This document shows positions 11,419-21,401 of a DNA stretch of 64,000 bases, one piece after another. Under the pieces are notes generated by a model. It was not told the DNA's origin and did not search any database. It saw only the letters and a list, made by a program, of their open reading frames with translations. Origin of the DNA: Xylaria sp. FL1777 (taxonomy: Eukaryota; Ascomycota; Sordariomycetes; Xylariales; Xylariaceae); the NCBI GenBank assembly GCA_022578965.1, contig MU400526.1:62001-126000 (forward strand). The letters are read 5' to 3'. How positions within the stretch are numbered: the first letter of the stretch is position 1; every line of letters begins with the position of its first letter. The position numbers and the translations under genes are program-made.

Positions 11419-12777
11419 TCAAGATCCCTTCTCCGCAGCCTTCTTCATCTTGAATTCCTCGACCCACGCAGCAGCCAGCGACCTAGGCAGCACGAAGATG
11501 CGCACGACCTCATCGACGACCTCGACCTTGCCGCCAGACAGCACCTTCAGCAGCGGGACCTTCTTGCCGAGCTTGATCAGCCCGCCCGCGACGGTCTCCA
11601 CGTAGCACTCGACGCCGGCGAGCGTGTACGCGCCCTCGCGGTCCCAGGGCAGCGGGAACACGTAGCCGAGGTGGTCGGCGAGAGAGTCGGTCTCGTTGAA
11701 GGCCTTGATGAAGTCCGACTCCAGATGCGCCGGGTACAGCAGCACGGTGGGGAAGCAGAGGTGGCTGGCGGGGTCGTCGGGGTCCGGCACGAGCTTGAGG
11801 CCGGCGTCCTCCATCTCGGGGGGCTGCGCCGTGGCGCGCGTGCGGATGGCGCGCGCCTTTAGCGCGGCCTTGATGAGCATCTCCCGCCGCTTCTCCTTCG
11901 CCTGCCTCTCGGCCTCGCGCCGCTGCCGCGCTGATAGCTCCTCTGCCTTCTTCACGATGTCGCGCGCCACGGCCTTCAGGGGGTTGTTCGACTCGTCGAG
12001 CGCTAGCCCCCGCGCGCACGCGTCGTCTGCTTCGGCGATGCGGCCGACGGCTAGGAAGGCCCGCGCCGAGCGGTAGTATGCTTTGATGTTGTTCGGGTTC
12101 AGGCGCAGCGCCGCGGAGCCGTCGAGCCAGCAGGAGCGGTAGTTCTTCAGCTCGATATGGCAGGCTGCGCGGTTGACGTATAGAGACTCGAGGGTCGCTC
12201 TCTCTTGACGGATCTCATCTTCACTCGTCGCTTTCTTTTTCTTTTCCTTCTCCTCCTCATCTTCCTCGTCTTTTTCCGGTTCTTCATAATTTTCCTTGGA
12301 TTTTACTTCTGATGATTCCTGTGAAGAGGGATCCGCCGCCGCTTGCTTCCGCTTGCGCTCCTCCGCGGCCAGGATCAGGATGCCCTTGGTGTAGAACTCC
12401 TTGGCATCGGCCCAGCGCCGCGCCTTGAAGCATTCGTTTCCTTGCTCCTTGAACTCTGACGAGTTTTCTAGTGGCGTGCCTTCATAAGCTAGTGCCTTGA
12501 AGGCCTCTGTCTCATCGTTCTCTTCCAGCTCCGTCATGAAGAAGGGGCTCTTCTTCAGCTCCGCGACTACTTCGTCGACGGTCTTTTTCTGCGTCATTGC
12601 GCGGCCGGGAGAGAGCTCGGGGAGCATGGCCGCCGACAATAACGCGGATGTACTGCCATCTTGCGATTGTTCTGTTGATGTAGAGGTAGACTGTGACGCT
12701 TCGATTTCAGACTGAGATTGTGATTGCTCGAGCTTGAGGCGCTCTGCGACCTCGTCGCTGATTTCTTGTATGTGCAT
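11419..12777 (-). CDS. CNS1: Hsp70/Hsp90 co-chaperone Cns1 (TTC4 family)
   Basis: Cns1/TTC4 proteins bind the C-terminal EEVD tails of Hsp90 and Hsp70 through TPR repeats and assist client maturation; the yeast gene is essential. This is a single 452-aa ORF without introns. The N-terminus is a Gln/Ser/Glu-rich tail. The family signature KKSPFFMTELEENDE sits near residues 75-90, followed by AFKALAYEGTPLE. The TPR region covers about 107-270 (EFKEQGNECFKARRWADAKE, then LYVNRAACHIELKNYRSC and NNIKAYYRSARAFLAVGR). A Glu/Lys-rich acidic insert of about 40 residues interrupts it near 150-190. The C-terminal wheel domain begins after a basic helix (EAERQAKEKRREML) and includes HLCFPTVLLYPAHLESDFI and FPLPWDREG. 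Codon third positions are strongly GC-rich, which also opens long shadow frames here. Length fits the family. Confidence 0.93.
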   Translation of the reverse strand: MHIQEISDEVAERLKLEQSQSQSEIEASQSTSTSTEQSQDGSTSALLSAAMLPELSPGRAMTQKKTVDEVVAELKKSPFFMTELEENDETEAFKALAYEGTPLENSSEFKEQGNECFKARRWADAKEFYTKGILILAAEERKRKQAAADPSSQESSEVKSKENYEEPEKDEEDEEEKEKKKKATSEDEIRQERATLESLYVNRAACHIELKNYRSCWLDGSAALRLNPNNIKAYYRSARAFLAVGRIAEADDACARGLALDESNNPLKAVARDIVKKAEELSARQRREAERQAKEKRREMLIKAALKARAIRTRATAQPPEMEDAGLKLVPDPDDPASHLCFPTVLLYPAHLESDFIKAFNETDSLADHLGYVFPLPWDREGAYTLAGVECYVETVAGGLIKLGKKVPLLKVLSGGKVEVVDEVVRIFVLPRSLAAAWVEEFKMKKAAEKGS

Positions 12778-13240
12778 TAGACACCAAAAGTAAGATGAGA
12801 TAGTTGTTAGATGGCCGGCTTATAAGAATATGACTTTAAATCTCATGCCTTCTTATTTTCTCGTCTAGCTAATGTCACTTTGATTTGCTTCTCATATGAA
12901 AGGTCTCGATGCCATGTGAGTGTGAGTGGTGATAGACAAAATCGTGAAAAGAGAGTAAGTTGGGGCGGGGTTCAACGTCAGAGTATCCTTATAAGCAACA
13001 TTATGAGGCAAACCGTATCGCCTCGTTCAACATTAGGTACCTAGGTACTACATAGATAGGCCAGAGGTCTACTCAAGATAAAAAGAATGCTCTCTACTTA
13101 CCTACTACGCATGAAGCTATTCCCAGTAGGTAACATTTCGTGTTAGGAAAACCGATCATAATTTTGTAGATTTATGGGCGCCGTACCGCCAAAGGAAGGA
13201 ATTTTGGTCTATTTTACGAACTCCAATTTTACAACCAAGT
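12778..13240. other. Intergenic, CNS1 upstream
   Basis: Upstream of CNS1 and downstream of HIS5, both on the minus strand. A palindromic TAGGTACCTAGGTA element lies near 13034-13048. No gene is supported. Confidence 0.5.
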
Positions 13241-14578
13241 CTAGGAGATAATTGCATTCGCTGCAACTTCTTTTTTGTCCTCGTCTTCGGGCGTTGCGAT
13301 ATCATGACCATTGACTTCAGCAAGAGTTTGCCCCAAAGACTCCAGAAACCTCGTAACCTCAGTCTCCGTCCCAACCGTGACCCGCAGACATCCAAAGCAT
13401 CCATGCTCCTTACCCCTAAACCGTACCACAACACCTCTATTCTCAGCCAACCTCTCGTACACAGCGAGTGCTGTGGTGTTATCAGGCTGTCCATCCTTAT
13501 TCAGCATCTCGTAGAGCAAGAAGTTACTCTCGATGCCGCCCCGCAGACGTCCCACCCCCTTGATCTTAGGTAGTTCGCGAATCAAGCGCTCCCGCTGCGC
13601 CACGATCTTCTCTCGGTTTGCGTGCATAACCGCCAATCCATCTGGTGAAAATGCGTATATGGCCAGCGCACTTGTTGGGCTGGGGATGTTATACGGCGCC
13701 TTCATGCTGTTCAGAAGCCGTGCGATGGGCGCCGACGTGAATATCGACCCGAGCCGGATCCCCGCCATGCCGAAGCCCTTGGACGACGTCTGCATAACGG
13801 CGAGGTTAGGCCATTCGGCGACCCACTCGGCGAGCGACGAGCTGTCGGGCGAGAAGTCGACGTACGCCTCATCGACAATGACTACGCCGTTCCACGTCGG
13901 GTGTTCCAGTAATTGCCGTATATCTCCCTTGGCAAGCGGGGCCCCCGTCGGGTTCCCCGGTGAACACAGGTATATTAATTTAATGTGTGGTTCATTTGAT
14001 AGCGCCTCTTTTATCTTGGCAACATCGAGCGCAAACGTCGGTGCGGGCAGGAGGGGTACCTTGACAAGACCCACGTCATTCACCTGCGCCGATACGGAAT
14101 ACATACCATAAGTAGGCGGACAGACCAAGATCCTGTCACGGCCGGGGGCGCAGAAACACCGCATGAGACCATCAATGGCCTCATCGCTCCCGAGACCAAC
14201 GAACAAGTTGTCGGGGGTGATCGTCTTGTCTGTGTGGTGGTGAGTATTCCTCAGATTGCAGAGGAGTTGTTTGAGCTCCTGCTGGTGCGGATCCGGATAT
14301 CTGTGCAGGCCCACGAAGTCAATCTCGGGCCCTGACGACTTGGTGGCTGACGATGCCGAGGAAGTGGCGGCGGCAGCAGTCAGAGAGGGCCCGTAGGCGT
14401 TCTCATTTGCATCTAACAAGATATTTGTGCCATCGTCCTTGTAGTCGCTAGATCAGAAACGTCAGCACCAAGACAAATACCACGAATACTTCTAGAGGCC
14501 CTACTCTCTCGCACAACGGTACGGCTCGAGCGCCAAGATGTTAGACCTCGCACAGGTCTCCAGGTTGAACGCCGCCAT
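13241..14578 (-). CDS. HIS5: Histidinol-phosphate aminotransferase
   Basis: This PLP enzyme converts imidazole-acetol phosphate and glutamate to L-histidinol phosphate, the seventh step of histidine synthesis, in the cytosol. Two exons, 14505-14578 and 13241-14447, give 426 aa. The donor is GTAGGG, the acceptor CTAG, and the split codon restores CARDDYKDDGTNILLDANEN. Fold-type I motifs are clear: LDANENAYGPS near the N-terminus, GSDEAIDGLMRCF, PPTYGMYSV, YLCSPGNPTGAP, VIVDEAYVDFS, and the PLP-lysine region QTSSKGFGMAGIRLG. The C-terminal arginine region is VVVRFRGKEHGCFGCLRVTVG. The start MAAFNLETCARSNILALEPY is the usual fungal one. A TGAGTCA site lies about 145 nt upstream. A relic of histidyl-tRNA synthetase lies divergently beyond it. 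Apparently intact. Confidence 0.95.
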
Positions 14579-15252
14579 ACTGAGCCAATATGGTCAGTAC
14601 GACTCGTCCTTATCCGCCTAACTCTTAAAAAAATAAATAAATCGAAATTTCCCTTCCTGTACTGTGACCTCTGAGAATATGAGCTACTTACTATACCCCC
14701 ATCGTGGCTTTGCAAGCTCTTGAGTCAGAGATCGCACAGGTAGGCGTTTCTTTAGTGAGCCCCGTCACTGTGGAGCTCCGATCGGAGCAGCGACCTTCCA
14801 TTGACGCATCAAGTGGCGCTAATGATGTCGTATAGATGCATGACGGGGCTAGTTTTTGCAGCTAACCAGCATATAAGCAAAATGAGAAAAGAGGTTGATG
14901 AGTCCTCACTCAAATCTCATCGAGCGCCTCCTCCCTCCATTGTACCAAATCTTACTGCGTTTAATAAAATATTAATACTTTCACCGTTGAGTTAAACTTC
15001 TAATCAACATTTAATTCCATGTTTAAAGTAGTTTAAACGTCCAAAAAAAAAAACACTTGAACAATAGTTGGTTCAACGTCTAACTGGACTAGACTGGGCC
15101 GACTCGTGATGAAGCCGCCCCTCCTCGCTCCGGTGGTCAGCTAAATGCACTCGCGACTGGGTTGGACAGAGTCTGCTGCTGCGTGACCATATTTTGTAAT
15201 TGCTTTGAATTGAGTCTATCTTAGTCTATCGGCCTCCCGCTAATCTGTCGTG
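14579..15252. other. Intergenic, HIS5 upstream
   Basis: The HIS5 promoter region with the TGAGTCA site at 14721-14727, then AT-rich sequence with an A-run near 15042-15053. I looked for the missing N-terminal part of the histidyl-tRNA synthetase relic here and did not see it. Confidence 0.5.
14721..14727. promoter_or_regulatory. TGAGTCA, CPC1/Gcn4-type site
   Basis: A perfect TGASTCA palindrome lies 143-149 nt upstream of the HIS5 start. In ascomycetes this element is bound by Gcn4/CPC-1/CpcA, which induces amino-acid biosynthesis genes under starvation. The position and target gene fit. Occupancy is inferred. Confidence 0.6.
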
Positions 15253-15836
15253 ACCCCTGTCAGCCAGACCATCGGCGACGTGTTAAGGCGCCACGGCGGC
15301 ATTCCTCTTGATACTCCCGTCTTCGAACTCCGAGATGTCCTCTCGGAGAAATATGGCGAGGACTCACGACTGCTGTCCCGTGCATTGGTATATCATTCGG
15401 GACAGATCGCATCTATACTCTGCTAGATGCACAGCGCAAGAAGAGCAGCTCTGAGCTTGCCCACGAGGCCGACGTATACATCATGGCGCTTGGAGGTAAA
15501 GACTTTGATGGACTTCTTCTTGAGCGATTGAAAGTAGCACGCGAACTGTGGGACGTCGGTATCCGGACCGAATTCACTGCTAAAGTGAAACCCAGGCTGC
15601 AGCAGCAATTCAGTGCTTCGGACGACTCACTGATTGCGGTCATACTCGGCCAGGAAGAACTAGAAAGTGGTCAAGTGAGGCTGAAAGTTGTTTCGGCTAA
15701 TACCAAAGACGCACTTCAGACGACTAGGGACAAGGATACGGTTCAGAAGGATAGAGGAGAGCTTATTCTTAGAGGAAAACTGGTTGAAGAGGTGCAGAAG
15801 CGATTGTCGGCGCTCGTGGGTAGATCTAAATGGTGA
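15253..15836 (+). pseudogene. Histidyl-tRNA synthetase relic with internal deletion
   Basis: Two pieces of cytosolic-type histidyl-tRNA synthetase are joined. About 15262-15372 reads VLRRHGGIPLDTPVFELRDV then SEKYGEDSRL, the N-terminal catalytic part around motif 1. From 15375, in a different frame, it reads VPCIGISFGTDRIYTLLDAQ, the class II motif 3. The full C-terminal anticodon-binding domain follows (ADVYIMALGGKDFDG, LLERLKVARELWDVGIRTE, VKPRLQQQF, LIAVILGQEEL) to a TGA stop at 15834-15836. The middle of the catalytic domain, including motif 2 and the histidine-binding loops, is missing; by family length this is roughly 230-260 codons. The beginning of the protein is also absent. The first frame hits a stop in the second segment's territory. 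The retained C-terminal frame of over 150 codons is open and well conserved, so the loss may be recent or that domain alone may still be expressed. Confidence 0.8.
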
Positions 15837-16288
15837 TTTTGGGGCTGTTTCCATAAATATCCTTTCTTGCAGAAGGAATCTAGCATTCTAAGTGGGTAGG
15901 GGGGATTAGAAATGCTAGATTATTCCGTCAACTCAAAAGTGTAGTCGATATATGATATGGAAATAGTCTAAAACGAAAGAGACTCCTAGTGGTGGAAGTG
16001 GAACTAATGAGGTGAAGTACGACCCTAAAACTATTACCGACTCAAATCAGTACTGATTGGGTCCCGTATTGGTACAACCTGAGACTAATTGGGATTGCCT
16101 ACCGAAGGTCAAACTTAGCACTGTAGGGTGTGGTTCGTCATAATTGGCTTCTGAATGGCTAGAGTGGTCTTGACCGTGTGATATTACCGACATTATCCAA
16201 TTTGATGGTACCACTCCTCATGTGAGGTGAATGCAAACCTCCCAATCCCAAATCCGGTACCCATGCATCTTTGCCACTAATTTCTCGT
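15837..16288. other. Convergent intergenic region
   Basis: This lies between the 3' end of the synthetase relic (plus) and the GH76 gene (minus). It contains one inverted repeat (15877-15921, listed separately). No gene is supported. Confidence 0.5.
15877..15921. repeat. Short inverted repeat, possible hairpin
   Basis: AATCTAGCATTCTAA at 15877-15891 is mirrored by TTAGAAATGCTAGATT at 15906-15921, with a G-rich 14-nt loop between. It lies about 40 nt after the stop of the synthetase relic, so it might be a 3' UTR hairpin or chance. Confidence 0.5.
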
Positions 16289-18138
16289 TTATATACTGGC
16301 AACTAAAAGAGAGGCAATCAATGCCACGATAGTCGGAGTATAGCTAATCGTGAAGGTATGTGCAAGGGAATCCGGCCCTTTTGTAGCTGATGTCACGCTT
16401 GTGGCTGTCGTCGTCGGTGTGGCCACGGTAGTCGATGGTGTTACCATCGAAAGCGGTGGCGATTTACCTTCAACATGTTTAATTTCACCAAATTTGAAAG
16501 GCGGTTGTGCGTCAAATGCAAGCAGCGCCTGGACGGTTTCCAGAGCAGTCATTTGCTGCCCAAGCCCTGGGTTTTCATCGTATCCTCCGACGTACCTATC
16601 CAAAATCTCGAGTTAGTAACTACGATAACTGAAGAAATTTGACCCCTCCTAGTCGGACTTCAGAGAGACAATGGGTGGAAATATAAAGCTCAAGAGTGCA
16701 TACCATTTTTGTCCACAGACTGTACCGTTATCTCCGCCAGAACACGCCTTCCCTGCTGCTATAGCGGACGCACCTAGCAGTTCTTGAACGTCGTTACGAG
16801 TCGACGGCATCATCTGTGTCGTTGCGGCCATGAAACGAGAGACTATCACACTAGGAGTCAGTTATCGCCATTTTGATCATTGTTTATAACTAATCCAAAA
16901 ATTATAGGAGCTCCCACGACAGGATTACAGTTCGATATAGCTGCTCTTACGATGGACAAAACAAAGAGGGAATGGATAACTCTGAGAATTACTTACGATA
17001 GCCCTTGAACGATTTCATATCCGTGTTGCATGTACCGTGTAACTCACAAGCATGCTCATACATGATATTTGTAGCGTTTGGAAACGGACTGAAGTATGAT
17101 CGGGAAGCCTGTAGAAGGCCGTTTGTTCGATCGGCCCAGGCCTGGTCTCCATCGGTATAGTTGAAGAGTACTGCTGCCCCGTACATATAAATGCCTTGCG
17201 AGTAGGAGAAGCTGACAGGGTTGATGTCCTGGCACCCCTTCTTCGAACTAGCACCGTCGAATACGTTGAAATTTTCGTCGATAAAGCCAATATTCTTTGA
17301 CCAGTCCCATACCTTTTCTGCCCATTGGAAGTAAGTTTCGTTCTTAGTAGCTCGTGCCAGTCGCGCAGAAATTTGGAAGAAACCACCGTTGGATACCGAG
17401 TTCTTGTAATCGAGACCGTTTGGGTTACTAGCATATATCTGCCAGTGTAAGCCACCGCCGCAAGTGGTCTCGTCCCACCTGCGGGCCATAGTGTTCCATA
17501 TATTCTCTGCAATTTCCAGCCATGGAGGTATGGAGTTGTCAGGCTGGGGAAAGTTACGCTCAGTCGCTTCGAGTATCGAGAAGGCCCAGAAAGCTTGATC
17601 GTCATTGCCCTCAGAACCAGCATACAGCGGGTCCACGAAATCGAAAGCCGGGCCAACCTGACTTAGCAAAGCTTGTGTGATCACGTCATCATAGCTAGCA
17701 TCGCCCGTATTGTGTGAATAATCTAACATCGCTCCCCAACAGGCACCGGCTTGCCACCAGTCTATTGTGATATCATGTTAGTAAGATTGAGTTTCTGCGA
17801 CAGGAAGATAAGGAAAGGTCTTACAATGAGGTGGAGGGAAGATCGCAATAGTCTTGTATAACATAGTTAGCATTGCTAAGCCTATCTGGTGGAAGCGGTA
17901 ATTATTTCCGTACTTCTGGAGTATTTGTTATGTTTCCAGTATAGTAGCTCATTGTGCCATAAGCGATTGTACTGGCCACCGACCTGAGAGAGTCTTTATG
18001 CTAGTTAGATAAAATAACGTGTTCTATAGATAAGTAAGGCGAGGATCAAATGAACCGACCGGGGTTTTTGATATCGAGGTCCATTGGGGCTATAGAAGTC
18101 GCGCCCAGCGCGGCAGCATGAACGGCGCCCTTCAACAT
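16289..18138 (-). CDS. GPI-anchored GH76 endo-1,6-alpha-mannosidase (Dfg5/Dcw1-like)
   Basis: Dfg5/Dcw1-type proteins act at the plasma membrane and wall, and are thought to cut GPI glycans so that mannoproteins can be attached to glucan. Six exons (16289-16595, 16704-16842, 16997-17761, 17825-17852, 17914-17993, 18060-18138) give 465 aa with all phases consistent; exon 3 in transcript order is only 28 nt. The mature region starts LDIKNPGDSLRSVASTIAYG and continues YWWQAGACWGAMLDYSH. The catalytic double aspartate is in EGNDDQAFWAFSILEA. Further landmarks are CGGGLHWQIYA, NSVSNGGFFQISARLAR and FSYSQGIYMYGAA. The C-terminus has a Thr/Ser-rich stem and ends in a hydrophobic tail (TPTIVALIASLLVASI), as expected for GPI addition. 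The N-terminal signal peptide is short and weak, so the first exon is the least certain part. Confidence 0.9.
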
Positions 18139-19609
18139 AGTCGCGGCAGCTCCGTGAGAGAATGAAATAAATCGAGCGAGGGAATTTTTATGAGTCGGCA
18201 AGGGAGGAACCGTAAGTCTAACTGCTACTCGAGAAAGAGAAAAGAAAATCGAGAATCCTGCGATCTAAGAATGGGAATGGTAATATCTGCGGAAATTTCA
18301 TCGTAGCCAGCCGCAGTTAATACTACATGCATGCGCTTTGGAGGAACAACAACAAAGAGAACACGCAGGCTTGCAGCGCGAATAATAGCAAAGTAGGAGA
18401 GCCAGCCCATTCGTCGCCCAATTCAATGGACGAAGTAAAGAAGAAAGGATGAAGACAAGAGGTGGCTAGGGGCAAAGTGAAAACGCGAGCCAGGAGAATG
18501 GGCACAGGGCGAATGGCACCAAAAGAAGAAAGAGAAGCCCTCTTTTCCGTAGGCTTCTTTGCGGAGCACAAGGAGTAGGTAGTGTCTAGGTAAGTGTAAC
18601 GGGTTATGTCATGAATCATGATGGGGCATGCTAAATCCTGAACCCTCCTTTTCCAGGTGCGCCTGCCGGATATATCTACTGATGTATGTCCTAAGTAGGT
18701 CAAGCTGTTATAATACCGCCGAGATCTGATGTCTTCTGGTGCGATAGCTCGGACGTGATTTTGCTGATCGGATAGTTTAGCTTTAGGATGGTTTGTTGTT
18801 AAATTCTGGTTGCCTTGAAGGAGGTTATTTGCTAGAATTCCGTGTGCTATTATTACCTTGAAGATGGCGCATCTACCGGGTTGGTATTTTGACATTAGCC
18901 CTGTAATTAGTATACATTCCTTTGCTACATTCCACTTCAGCGGCTGATATCTATCTCCCTAGGTCGCTAATGTAGGTATCTACAGTGATGTTTAGGGGGT
19001 TTAGAAGTGCTACTTAGGGCCTCACTCATACGTAGTACAAGCGGTAATTGACGGAAATGGAAGGTCGATGGGAATTGATTGGCTCCCCGTTCACCGGTAT
19101 TCAAAACGCCTTAAAGCTGAAACAAGCTTCCCCATTGGAAGAGTAGTCCTGTAATATTTATAGCTACCTACCTAATCGACAAAGTAACTGTTTTAGGCAT
19201 GTTCTATCTAGCATATCCCTATAATTGACCAGCTGTCTTTGTTGAGATGGTTTGAAACAATAACATCACCTTTTTATTATTATTGGTCCCTATGACGTAT
19301 AAGGATTCCAGCAGACATAAGGTTCATTGTTGGCAGGTATGAGCTAGCCTATGTACCTAATATATATGGTAGCTATAGTGCCAGGACACTAGGTCCCTCC
19401 ATCACCTTTGCAGTATTATTTACGACACAAAAAGGGCCTACAATAGATACATCAACTTAAGTTCAATCAATCAGATCAATCACCCTTACCCTTAAGCACA
19501 CTCTGTACAGCACACTGAACTTTCTCATATAACCACCATTACGAGATTAAGAATGTTTCTATTAATATATCATATGCATACTTTGTAAAAATGTCATGAC
19601 CTTTTCCTA
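18139..19609. other. Intergenic, GH76 upstream
   Basis: Probable promoter and leader of the GH76 gene next to the 3' flank of the permease. A 190-codon minus frame at 18323-18895 has no recognisable domain and is not accepted. TACCTACCTAA-type motifs occur near 19166. Confidence 0.45.
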
Positions 19610-21401
19610 CTAGCTTGCCCGGTCACGTTCAAGATCGATACTGGCCAAACTTATAACCCGTGTCCGAAACACGACCTTGTGTACTAGGTAGAGGACAATG
19701 AATACGATAAGACTGACGTATGCTGCGAAGAAGGAGCTAGTGCTCCATTTAATGAAGACGGTAAATCCATTCGTGAAGAGAATCAGCACGCAGAAAAAGA
19801 GTCCGTAGATGGTTAGGTAGGGCTGCATCGGCGCTTTGAAGACGAGGGAATCCCGTGATATGCCTTGGGCTCGTAGGGCTCGCACTAGAAGAGTCTAAGC
19901 ATTAGCAATGACAGTGCACAGTGAAGATTTGACCAATTATTGGGGGTTTGAGAGAATGTAGAAATCTGCAGACGCAAAAGCTTTGCCAAGACTGAGGACA
20001 GCAGAATTTGGTAAACGTACTGAAGACCAAGTGACAAATACTGATAGAACACCAGCTAATAAACCCAGCTATTCCCGTGATATTTAACAGCCAGTCGAAG
20101 ACATCGCTTCCTTTAGACGACAAGTTAAGGAAAGCAAGTAGGCCGATTGCCCCGGAAAAGATGACAGAGTAATGAGGTGTACCAAAGCGGTTGGTCCGCG
20201 CCAAGAACCCTGGCGCGTGTCCGTCCCTGGCCAGCGCGACCATTATTCGACTACTTGAGTACACGTTGGAGTTTGCAGCTGACAGCACCGCGGTGAGCAA
20301 GACTCCATTGATTATGTGTGGAAGGACAGGTACGCCAGCCAATACAGCGGCAATAACGAGAGGTGATGCTGAGGCGTCGCTGGCGTTGGAGAGTAGATTT
20401 GGGTTGTTGGAGGGTACTGTGATGCCGATAAAGAAGACGGTCCCTATGAAAAGTGCAAAGACACCCCAGAATGTCCAACGGATGGCCGACGGCACAGTTT
20501 TCGCAGGATTCGCCGTCTCGCCTGCACCGACACCCACGAGCTCGATACCCTGGTATGAAAACCCTGCAGTAACAAGAACAGACCAGAATCCAACGAACCT
20601 GCCGCTATTCCCGGGGACTAGGTATTCGGTGAAAGGACCTGGATGTACCCAAGCATCGAAGCCAAGGTAGCCGTGCTGACCAACACCCGCATCGATGCAA
20701 ATAGCAAATATGATGAAGCCGATAACGGTGATGACTTTGATGGACACGAAATACGATTCGAACTCTCCGAACCACCGAACAGGCAGTAAGTTGCAAGCCG
20801 TAAAGACGACCCAAAACACAGCGATGAAGATACCAACGTTCAGTGTCTTATTCCAATATTGAATGACGAGGCCTGAGCCCACCAATTCGAGCGCGTAAGT
20901 CGATGACCAGCTAAACCAGTAAATCCAACCAGAGGCGAAACCGAGCGAAGGGTCGACAAATCGGGATGCGTATGCCGTGAACGAACCAGCAACAGGCATG
21001 AAGGTAGCCATCTCGCCTAGGCTGACCATAATCGAGTATGCAATCGAACCTACGAAGAGAAAGGCAATGAGACAGCCGACAGGTCCCGTTGTCGCGAGCG
21101 CCTTTCCGCTGCCGAGGAACTACGACATGTTAGAAAACGATTGCTCCCTTATAGGTGATGGTTACAAGCTTACAAGTCCCGTGCCGATGGTGCCCCCTAT
21201 TGCGATGAACTGGAGATGCCAACTATTCAAACCACGCTGTAGGTCCTTGCCGGCCTCTAAGTCCTTCTGCGAGCCATCGACTGATGCAGTGGCCTGCGCA
21301 ACATCTGGCACCTTCTTCTCAGATTCGCTGGTAGGTGTTGTCATAGCTCTACACGAGCTCTCTTCGCTTGGTGAAGTCATAACAGCCGGAGACGAAGCCA
21401 T
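19610..21401 (-). CDS. Amino-acid permease (AAT/APC family)
   Basis: A proton-coupled amino-acid importer of the fungal YAT family, in the plasma membrane. Three exons, 21174-21401, 20021-21119 and 19610-19884, give 533 aa, the usual family length, with clean phases. A hydrophilic cytosolic N-tail of about 60 residues is followed by LNSWHLQFIAIGGTIGTGL, the signature of the first membrane segment. Next come GSGKALATTGPVGCLIAF and SLGEMATFMPVAGSFTAYAS. The segment GFSYQGIELVGVGAGETANP is the family's sixth-helix motif. SSSRIMVALARDGHAPGFL and ITGIAGFISWCSISICHLVF mark the later helices. About twelve membrane segments are expected. Substrate cannot be read from sequence; a general or neutral amino-acid range is plausible. 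GATA motifs upstream suggest nitrogen control. Confidence 0.93.

Noticed and set aside
11510..12019. Long Arg/Ala-rich frames over CNS1
   Set aside because: Shadow of the GC-rich CNS1 coding sequence.
18323..18895. 190-codon minus ORF upstream of GH76
   Set aside because: No recognisable domain; lies in the GH76 leader region; composition not convincing.
20191..20670. 159-codon plus ORF
   Set aside because: Antisense shadow of the amino-acid permease.
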